A stretch of 64,000 nucleotides of DNA from Dacryopinax spathularia (taxonomy: Eukaryota > Basidiomycota > Dacrymycetes > Dacrymycetales > Dacrymycetaceae). A program made the translations under genes and the position numbers. Below, piece after piece: positions 56,480-64,000 of the stretch. Every line of letters starts with the position of its first letter. Position 1 is the stretch's first letter. The notes under the pieces were generated by a model that was not told the origin of the DNA, ran no database searches, and saw nothing but the letters and a program-made list of their open reading frames with translations. The stretch is taken from the NCBI GenBank assembly GCA_037974965.1, contig JBBPFI010000006.1, positions 1,798,001 through 1,862,000 of the forward strand, read 5' to 3'.

Positions 56480-57530
56480 TCACGCGGGCCTTCCCGCGGT
56501 CCAAGGACGGTCGGGGTGGGGAGGGAACTGGTGTATGATGTGGTTCGCCAGCCCATTCGCGGCCGTATCCAGCTTGGACGTCACCTCTTCCAGGAGGTCT
56601 CTACCGGTGAGAGAAACGGCCTTCACAACTTCACACGTGTCATTCCACCCCTCGGTCCACCGTTGCGCAAACTCGGCCCCTGAGCGACGCGGCACTGTGT
56701 CCTGAGTGTACTCGGCAGGGTGCTGGTGTCGGATAGTACCAGCCAGGGAGGCAAGAGCTGGGTCTGATAAGACACGCAGGCCACCGTGCTTGACGAGAGG
56801 TGCAGCGGCGGGGCGCGCCGAGGACGTTGCACGTTGCGTTGTCATCCGGCCTCCGGGTCGCCGGCGAGAGCCGGTCGGGGATGGAGCAGCCGTGGGCCGT
56901 TCTTGTGGGCAGGTGTTCGCAGTCCGGGTGTCGGCGACATCGGCATTGGGCAAGTCGATTTGAGCGTTAGTAGCTGGGCGCTCGTGCGACGAATGGTGAC
57001 GCGGGAAGCTGGTAGTAGAGGCGGTTAATCGCTTCGGGATGCGTTTGGGAGCTCGCAGATGACGGCGGGTCGGGACCGGTGTGGAGGTCGCTAGTAGCTA
57101 CATTGCATGAGGGTGAGCGTGTGGGGGGCAAAAGGGTGACGAGTATACGGGCCTGAGAGGACGCGGTGGTGCTGGTCGGGACAAAGGCCTGGTCGCAGGC
57201 TTCTCTAGGTAGGTTGTTCGATCCGGGACTAGTCGGCAGGATGCTTGTACCGCGGGGGTGGAGGGACTTTGACAGGGGCAGATGCGAGACGTGACTTCGC
57301 TGTGCGTACAAGGGAGATGGCGGAGTTGAGCAAGGGGACCGTGGTCGACGCAGGGGCATGATGTTAGGCCGTTCCGAAGGACAGCTTGACCCAAAGCGAG
57401 CCATTGGAGACAGGGACCGGAGCCACATTTGATGCCGGCCCTCGGTTCGGGCTGGGGATGGATGGAATATGGGGTCACAGGCAGGTGAAGTCCTCATTGT
57501 CGTGGTGCGAAGCGAAGGGGAGGAATACAC
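56480..57530 (-). CDS. uncertain Pro/Ser/Thr-rich open frames
   Basis: Two consecutive minus-strand frames (57530-56967 and 56953-56480) could be exons of one gene; a TACTAAC-like branch word sits between them. The upstream one is Pro/Ser/Thr-rich and looks disordered. The downstream one has a more ordered segment (ALASLAGTIRHQHPAEYTQD, EFAQRWTEGWNDTCEVVKAV, LLEEVTSKLDTAANGL). I could not fix splice sites that satisfy phase, so this is a tentative region, not a gene model. Confidence 0.3.
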
Positions 57531-57599
57531 GGTACGGATATCTACTACGGCTCGGTATTCTCTTCCGTCCTTTGGGAGTGACCGGGAGCCGGGTTGTGA

Positions 57600-58223
57600 T
57601 CAGGATGCTTTCCTGGTCGGTGAGGGCGGCGAGGCAAATGCAGGGAGATTTTCGTCTCGGCTCTCCTGCAGCGCGACCGTCTCGGAGATGCGCCGGGAGG
57701 TCCACCGGAGGCCCTCCCCAGAAGTGTGGATGTGGACCGATTTGTCCAATGATCCGAGCCAGGCGTTGAGCTCGCCCTCCAGATGGCCGTATTCGTTGTG
57801 GACAACCGCGTTCATGCGGCGAGCGAATGAGTCGCGCCAGAGTTGGTGCTGCGTGTTCACCTGCCTTTCGATATAAGCTTCTTCCTCCGGCGAGAAAGCG
57901 GGCTCGGATGAAGGAAGCCCCGAAGCGATCTGGGAGGTCTGCCTCAAATCTATCAGGTTCGAGCCCAACATGGAGCAGCAACATACCTTTTCCACGTCTC
58001 CTGGAGAGGAAGGCGCCATGCGCGGAGATAGCAGAGCGGGCGAAGACGGCAGGTTCGAGTTGTAGGTGAAGAGGCCGCAATAGCCTTGAAAGTCGGGGTC
58101 CGAGGCGCGCGCTTGAAGAGCATCGAATGGCCGTGGACTTGAGGCAGCCTTGGGCGGGAGAGCCGGCTGCTTCCCTTTGGAAATGCGAGGGAGCGGATGT
58201 GCCTGGGGCGGTTGTGTGGTCAT
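57600..58223 (-). CDS. hypothetical protein with a disordered N-terminus
   Basis: A single minus-strand frame from the ATG at 58223 encodes 207 residues. The N-terminus is Pro/Ser-rich (MTTQPPQAHPLPRISKGKQP), and the C-terminal half has a helical, protein-like segment (PEEEAYIERQVNTQHQLWRD, FARRMNAVVHNEYGHLEGE). A 48-nt in-frame intron is possible at 57989-57942 (GTATGT donor, GGCAG acceptor); its removal would also keep the frame. The family is not recognised. Together with the next minus-strand gene (59548-60388) it belongs to a set of proline-rich unknown proteins. Confidence 0.45.
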   Translation of the reverse strand: MTTQPPQAHPLPRISKGKQPALPPKAASSPRPFDALQARASDPDFQGYCGLFTYNSNLPSSPALLSPRMAPSSPGDVEKVCCCSMLGSNLIDLRQTSQIASGLPSSEPAFSPEEEAYIERQVNTQHQLWRDSFARRMNAVVHNEYGHLEGELNAWLGSLDKSVHIHTSGEGLRWTSRRISETVALQESRDENLPAFASPPSPTRKAS

Positions 58224-59547
58224 TGGGGTGAAAGGTATTTGATTGGGTTCCGAGGCGCGCCCATATTGCGAATGGGCGCTGTCGGCACAGCCACTAAAGG
58301 GGGTCGGGTGGACCGCGGCGTGGGCCATCTCCCCGGGACCACCCCTGGCTCCGGCGGTCCCCATTCGAGTGAGGCGGCCGCTTTCTGGTAGGATCGATCC
58401 TCCTTATTGGCTGTGACGGTTACTGACACCCTCCGCATTCAAGTGACCATCCCTCTAATAGACCGTCGGAGCGGTGAAAGCTAGTCATTCTCGAAGGACG
58501 TGTCAATATGTGGATTAGCCAGGTCAGGGAACGGGAGGAAGCCCGAAAGGGTGAGAAGTTTGTGCGGTACTGAAAAGGAGAGGCCCCAGCGGGGAGGGAG
58601 CTGGATAGCCAGTAGTAGGCCAGGAGCACAGTGACTAGCAGCCAGAAGGCACAGCTGAGGGATGACGCGCTTAGCGCGTCTATCGGCCGGGTGGCCTCAG
58701 GAATTCCTCCAGACGCTGACGCTGCTCGGGAGTTCCAGGAAGCCGGTCCGTGCGGCTTTGTCCCTTTCGATAACCCGAGCGGTGAGCAGGACGGCAGGCT
58801 GGCGCATAAGTTGAACAGCGTCTTGTAGCGTTACTCTCCGTAGTGATGAAGCCTGACTGAGGCTGGCACATTCGGCGCACAGATGGTGTGAAGGTAGCCG
58901 CGCTCTGCCCGAACCGTGTGTCGGGCGGATTACCGTCTTGGTAGAGGTTGTAGGTATGGAAGAAGTGGGTGAATTGTGAAAAGCGAGGGAGTTCAAAGAG
59001 CAGGTGAGGGAGGGGGGGCGCACAGGGGCAGTCCAGGGAAGACCGTGTGAGAGGATTTGGGTGGAACATGAGTTGGCTGAGTGCAGGGGAAGCCAGGACC
59101 GCAAAGAAGTAAGGGACACTGTTCCCACGTTGGTGAATGAGCCGGTATCTTCGGTCACACTGACGGCATTCTATCACCCTTAAAAGACAAGGATGGGCTG
59201 ATACCCTTCGGGCCACCTGAAACGATGCTCGCAACCTTTCACCGCCTAGGGATCCCTGTGATGAGGGCACGGGAACGCTTCATCGAGTCAGAAGGGGCAT
59301 GGATTACTGGCAATCTAGGAGGAGTGGGCTATAATTCAGCTACAGATCAAACGGAAAATGTGGTTGGCAACCCAATTCAGGAGGAGGTTGCACTCCCGCT
59401 TGGGGAGGGTTACAGAGGGCTCTTGGTGTGCCCCTCCGATGAGAGCAGGAGGGGCCGGGTAACGGAGACCTCCATCGAGTGAGGATGGAGCGATCTTCCG
59501 GCGGATGGCCAGAGGGCAGCGGGGTGTTGCCCTACCGCTCCGGGCGG
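58224..59547. other. no supported gene
   Basis: A minus-strand frame at 58680-59270 (196 codons) lacks any family pattern. Smaller plus-strand frames are unsupported. No repeats were seen. Confidence 0.35.
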
Positions 59548-60388
59548 TCACTGAGAACCTTCCCACTCCATCTCCGGAGTGGCGACCGGAGGACTGGGTG
59601 AAGAGGACATGACCGCGGAGTCGTTGGTCAGATCGATGAGCTCGTGCAGAGCCACAGAGCTGGCGTGGTCGTCGAGGGGCGGCGGGCTCGGCGATTGAAG
59701 CATTGAGAGGCTGCTGAACAATCCCGGGGCGGTGTTGTTTCCGAGGGAGACGTTGATTGGGTCATCTGGGGCCAGGATGGGATGGTGGCGGGAGGAGCGG
59801 GAATAGCCGGACTGGAGAAAGACGACGTCAAGAGGATTGCTGATGAGCGGACCTGAGAAAGAGCTTGGGAAGGACGAGCCGGGGGCGGACGCTCCCGCAG
59901 CTGACCATGGCAGGTGGTCATGGTCCTGGAGCAGACGTTTCAGCGCCTCACGGGTGAAGTTCGCTGCCTCTCCGTTTCCCTCGGTTGAAGTTGCAAACCT
60001 GGGAATGGGTGGGGGTATGCCGGGCAACCATGGTTCTGGCATTTGGTCCGGGGGACGGGAAGCGCTTGACGGTGTGCCTTGTCCGAGCGACGATGCGGGT
60101 AGAGATGTAGACGGTGGGACGGGGGGCCGGGCTGTAGCCTTGTATAATTGCAGATGATGAATGAGCCGGGGAAGTGCTGCTTCATCAGGCAAATCCTGGA
60201 CGGCGTTTCAAGCGACTGAGCGGGGTGAGCGGTGGCGTGCATGGGAGGCCACTTACGCCGAGCTCTTGCTTCGCCTCATCAAGGGGCCTGTCCCAAATCG
60301 GATTCCACGGCGCTTTTTGAAGCATTCCTGTCACGGCTGGTGCGAGGCGGACACGGAGATCAGGAGCTGACACCGCTGGGGCTGCCAT
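59548..60388 (-). CDS. hypothetical proline/serine-rich protein
   Basis: Exons 60388-60257 and 60195-59548 on the minus strand join in phase 0 to 259 residues; the 61-nt intron runs GTAAGT to CCAG. The N-terminus (DRPLDEAKQELG, then DLPDEAALPRLIHHLQLYK) is helical. The rest is Pro/Ser-rich and probably disordered, ending in an acidic patch (VALHELIDLTND). No known domain is visible. An in-frame TTG precedes the ATG. It lies 353 bp from, and diverges from, the Cys-rich paralogue at 60742. Confidence 0.5.
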
Positions 60389-60741
60389 CAAGAGAAGGCC
60401 TGGACTGGTTAGGATGAGGTCGCTGGACGGTCGGTTCAGGGTCTGTTGCGTCGGGCGAGTGCGATTCGACGGACGGAAGCAGGAGTGAAGCGCATGGAAG
60501 TGGAGGCGTAAGGGAGGGCGGAGTCCGATGCGGGTTAAGTCTTAGAGAAAGGGGAAGCCCTCGGTCGCCGGCAGAGAGACGGGCGTCAGTGTGCAACTCG
60601 CGGTGCCCCTGGGTGCCTGTGAGGGACTCCAGCTGATCGGTGCGAGTCGCACAGCCACTACGGTCGCGCTGCCGGTGGGTAGAAGGGCGGCGTTGTTGCC
60701 TGGGGCTATGCCAACTCTCGGTTGCAACCTCCACCCTCAGG

Positions 60742-62876
60742 ATGGATACGGTGAGGCGGTTTCAGGTGGAAGATGGGGGCATTGCGTATGGGTGGATGGA
60801 TGGACAGGCATGCCCGGCGCTCACCGAAGGGATTGGCTCCGCATTCGCGAAAGGTGTGTGCAAAAAGGGCATGCGGCCTGTGACCTGCTGAGACTAGCTC
60901 TAGGCATGATACGGCAGGAGCTGTGCCATGCCCCATTTGGTCCTTCGGTCCCGTTCTTTCCGCGTGCGCCGGCGGAAAGGAGGGGGCGCGACGGCACCCC
61001 TTACAGAGCGCACGCCATCCCCGCGCCTCATCCTGTGCAACAGTGGTTGAGGCATGTCTCACGCACGCCGCGTCCGTTCCTCCCGCTGGGGGAGCAGGAC
61101 CTCCTTCGTCATCGTGTGAGCCTTCTTTTCGTTCCAACCGGTTTTGGTGGTATTCGACTCACGGAGGCCCGTTCAGCCAATGGACACCGCGGTCGTTCTT
61201 GAGCTGGAGAAGGGGTCGAGGCTGCCGTGGTGGGTGGAACCCGCGGTTGGTCCCAGCCGGTGCTGACCGAATCGTTCAGGGACATCGAGCCGTCTGGTGG
61301 ACTGCGTCACGTGAGCTGAAACGGCTTTCCTTCGCTTTGGGTGGGTCTCACCAGGCGTGGAGACAGGTCCTGTTGCTCGATGGCGATCCCTCGGCGACAC
61401 TCGAGTGGACCTTGGTTCCCGCTCGCTGCCGTATTGGGGCGGAGAAGCTTCTGTGGTCGATGGAGAAGCCGGCGGGCAAGGAGGGCTTCCACCTTGGCGA
61501 GAACGAGTTGGCCGCCTTGAGGCAGACGGTCGGGCTCTCCAGGGGCGTGCAAGTGAGCGGCGAATTGATGAGCATCCCCGGTGAGGCATATAACTCGGTA
61601 CGCGGTCGGCTTCCTGGTGCGGGGCGCCTGGCTTATGGACTCGTGATGTGCACAGGCGGTCGCCACCGGCCGTGTCGTGGTGCTCTCGTGGACGCAGGTG
61701 ACCGTCCATAGCGCTGCGCGCCACGTGAGCCGTGGAATGTGGCGCCAAAACCGGTTCGTGCGGTTTCGCTCGTGGTGTGGGTGGACGACGGGCTGATTGC
61801 AAGGCCGGCTGGGACAGGGCCTGTCGGCCGGATCCCTACAGTATCCGGGCCCTCGTCTACACTGCGGTGGAAAAGCACGTCCGGGAACTGACATTCTTTG
61901 CTTTGGCCTGGAGCGCGGCCGCGACGGAGGCGGGGCAACTCCGTACCGACGATTTCCGGCTGTTCGACCGGGCTCGAACGCTCTATCAGAGGGAATCTGC
62001 TGGGAGGAAAGATTGGCCGTTGGGATATGAGGAAACCCTGGGCAAGATGCACCAGCTCGCTCAGCTCTTAGCCGTCCTGGACTACGTGCTGGTCACCGAG
62101 GCCGGTGGGGACACAGAAGAATTGGTCGGGGAGAGGGGTTGGAGTCACTGGTGCAGGTTCTGTCTCGGAGAGCTGTTCCGGGGCTTCTACATTTGTGGGT
62201 CGGCTGATCCCTGTCAGGCACGGTTGTGCGGACTGTGTGTTGGCACGACGCGGTGTTGTTCGTGCTCCGTGCCAATGCGGCCGGCTGCTCTTGCCGACTT
62301 TGCGGACTACTTGCTGGTGCGGAACGCGGCGGCTGTGGCATGCCGTGCGATGGGAAGGATGGTGCTGTATCCCAGTACCATTGCGGACGGCCATCAGATG
62401 TGAGTCTGTGTGAATGATTGAGGCAAGGACTGACGGAGCCGGTTAGGGTCTGTCTCTTCTCCGAAGTCCCTGCCGTGCACCGGGCGGCTGCAGCGCTGTG
62501 TGAGCACTGGGCGAGAAGCAGCAATGGCGCCTTGACCGAAAGCACGGACTGTGACCACGAGGGTATGTGGTACGTGGCGGGCCGAGGAGGCGACCGCGCC
62601 TGCCTTCTGTGTCTCTGTCGAGAGCACAAGCGTCATCCGATGGCTGTCTTCCAAGCTGGGCTGGGACTGGAGCGGCCCTCAGAGCCTGAAGACACGGCTT
62701 TCCCCCCTTTTACGGACCCAGGGCTCCGACTACGATGGCAGCTGCAGGGAATGGAAGACTTGGACGGATGGAGCGAGGCTGTGGATGCGCTCCTCTCTCC
62801 CTCTTCGGCGCCCTGGGCTACCGGGTGTGTTTGCCCTGGGAAGTTTGACCGGCCTCTGGGCGGTCCATGCGCATAA
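60742..62876 (+). pseudogene. second copy of the Cys-rich gene, frameshifted in exon 4
   Basis: The copy has the same seven-exon layout as the gene at 45193-47333: 60742-60853, 60904-61115, 61177-61229, 61280-61597, 61656-61724, 61804-62399 and 62447-62876. Exon sizes are identical except exon 4, which is one base shorter (318 against 319). Read with the same splicing, this gives a TGA near 61,317, so the product would stop after about 138 residues. The later exons remain open and well conserved, including the Cys cluster (CRFC, CGSADPCQARLCGLC, CSCS) and the C-terminal VCLFSEVPAVHR. The damage therefore looks recent, or a different splice choice rescues the frame. The upstream exon region is also conserved. 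Confidence 0.6.
61562..61885. repeat. near-identical tract shared with 46014-46335
   Basis: Partner of the tract in the first paralogue. It covers the end of exon 4, both following introns, exon 5 and the start of exon 6, with only a few base differences. Confidence 0.8.
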
Positions 62877-64000
62877 CGTAGGTGATTGAGAGGGGTATAT
62901 GTACAAGCGACCCGGCCTGTAGGCGCCGGTCAGGGGCAGCCGATGATGAATGATGGAGACCGCGTGGTCTGGTGAATACTAGCGTACTTTCTGCGGCTTT
63001 CTTTGTCGCCCAGCACTGGCCTGGTTGAATTGACCAGGTGCAACGTCCGGTTGTCGGTTGTGATCCTGGTCAGATTCAACCCTTATGCCCGGGTGTCTTG
63101 ATCCGAGCACATTTGATGGAGGAGGGTCTATTGGTTTAGAGGAAGCGATTATCAGTGGGCCTGTAATTGGTCTGTAAGCAGTCCAGCGGATTCTGGATTT
63201 TTATGTGTCTGATTGCATCCTGGACTAATTCGCGCGGCACGGCCCTATTCTAGGAGATAACCACCGCGGAGATTGAGGTTGCAGGAACGCGCAGGTACAT
63301 TTTGGGCACCGGGGGATCGTGCTAAGGGCTCGGCGGCTTGGACTGTGCGAGGGGTAGCGGTCGTATTCGCGAAGGCCTGGAAAGGGTTACCTAAACCGCC
63401 GACCCTCTGACTAGAGGAGATTCGGATTCAGTCATCCCGGACTGGTGTAAAGGAATGGGTTGCTGTGCCTTCCATAGCGATTTCCTTGTTCGGTGGTAGT
63501 CCTGACGGAGCTGTAACGACAATGTGTTAGGACAAAGTTGTTTGCAACCCATCCGCTACTGTCAATGAGGATGAAAAGCGCCAATGGATGGTTGGAACAG
63601 GAATCATAGTGTCGAGTACAGGAGCAACGGAGCCTCGCCGGCCGGAAGGTGCATGGACCGAGAAGAGGTCAGAGACGACCGGATCGGGCGACACAGGGCA
63701 CGGAACAGGCACGTCATCTGCTTAGGGCGGCCATGGACGGGAAGGACATGCCGGCACGAGCGAAGCTGGTTCGCTCCTTTCTCAGGAAGTTGAGGTGCAC
63801 CGACCGGGACGTTCCACCCTTTCCAATCGAGAGGCTGGGTGAGGCCTGGATGTATGGGGAGGCCTCGACCCAGGCTGCTGGTTGAAATGCCATCTCACGG
63901 TGCGGTTCGCTTGTAAGGGTACTTAGAAGGGGGTTAGTTTCAGCGACGGGTTGCCAGAGCCGGCCGCCTCAAAGGGTTGCTTCCCTGCACCTCTCTTCGG
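62877..64000. other. right-edge region without a supported gene
   Basis: I see no convincing gene. One isolated TGACGGAGCTG occurs near 63,505, not in an array. A plus-strand frame ending at 63885 (KLVRSFLRKLRCTDRDVPPF, IERLGEAWMYGEAS) could be a stray exon, but nothing supports it further. Confidence 0.35.

Noticed and set aside
56331-56705. A plus-strand frame opposite the minus-strand proline-rich region
   Set aside because: It overlaps a more protein-like minus-strand frame and shows no family pattern.

Overview
The window looks like nuclear DNA of a filamentous basidiomycete, probably an Agaricomycete-type fungus. The genes are split by many short introns of about 47-60 nt, mostly with GTRNGY donors, CTGAC-like branch sites and CAG/TAG acceptors. 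F-box/leucine-rich proteins recur, and there is a C2H2-RecQ helicase and a TET/JBP-like dioxygenase of the kind common in basidiomycetes. I assigned exon structures by reading frame and splice phase, with no transcript evidence. The species cannot be named from sequence alone.

Region 1 (about 0.6-24.4 kb) is a compact gene block. In order it holds: a coiled-coil protein (935-2118), its paralogue (2549-3410), a large C2H2/RecQ-like helicase (4274-9492), an SNF2-family ATPase (10234-13350), a zinc-knuckle JmjC-like protein on the minus strand (13445-15360), a Cys-rich protein (15867-16762), two coiled-coil/low-complexity proteins (16839-19082 and 19414-21072), an F-box-like protein (21302-22825) and an acidic repeat protein (minus, 23321-24109). 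Most of the intergenic gaps carry arrays built on one dyad motif, CTCCGTC(N5)GACGGAG, in several different unit arrangements. Upstream of its helicase motifs, the RecQ protein has an ordered set of residues resembling a tyrosine-recombinase active site (R806, K840, R926, H963, Y972). This raises the hypothesis that the whole block is an undescribed mobile or subtelomeric element. The block stops at a sharp base-composition change near 24,435.

Region 2 (24.4-39 kb) is mostly not genic: an AT-rich stretch, a decayed tRNA-like sequence, GC-rich low-complexity DNA, one F-box-like gene (27601-28657), three copies of an unclassified dispersed repeat between 29.2 and 32.6 kb, and a long CpG-poor relic (33.2-37.1 kb).

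Region 3 (39-64 kb) is GC-rich and holds further genes of fast-evolving families: a C2H2 protein (minus, 39020-40787), F-box/LRR proteins (42423-43405 and 47794-49566, both minus), a Cys-rich protein (50097-51156, minus), a TET/JBP-like 2-oxoglutarate dioxygenase (54429-55596) and proline-rich proteins. It also has a dispersed pair of paralogous seven-exon genes (45193-47333 and 60742-62876) that share a nearly identical central tract despite diverged flanks. The second copy is frameshifted. A short degenerate TTAGGG-type tract lies near 53.25 kb.
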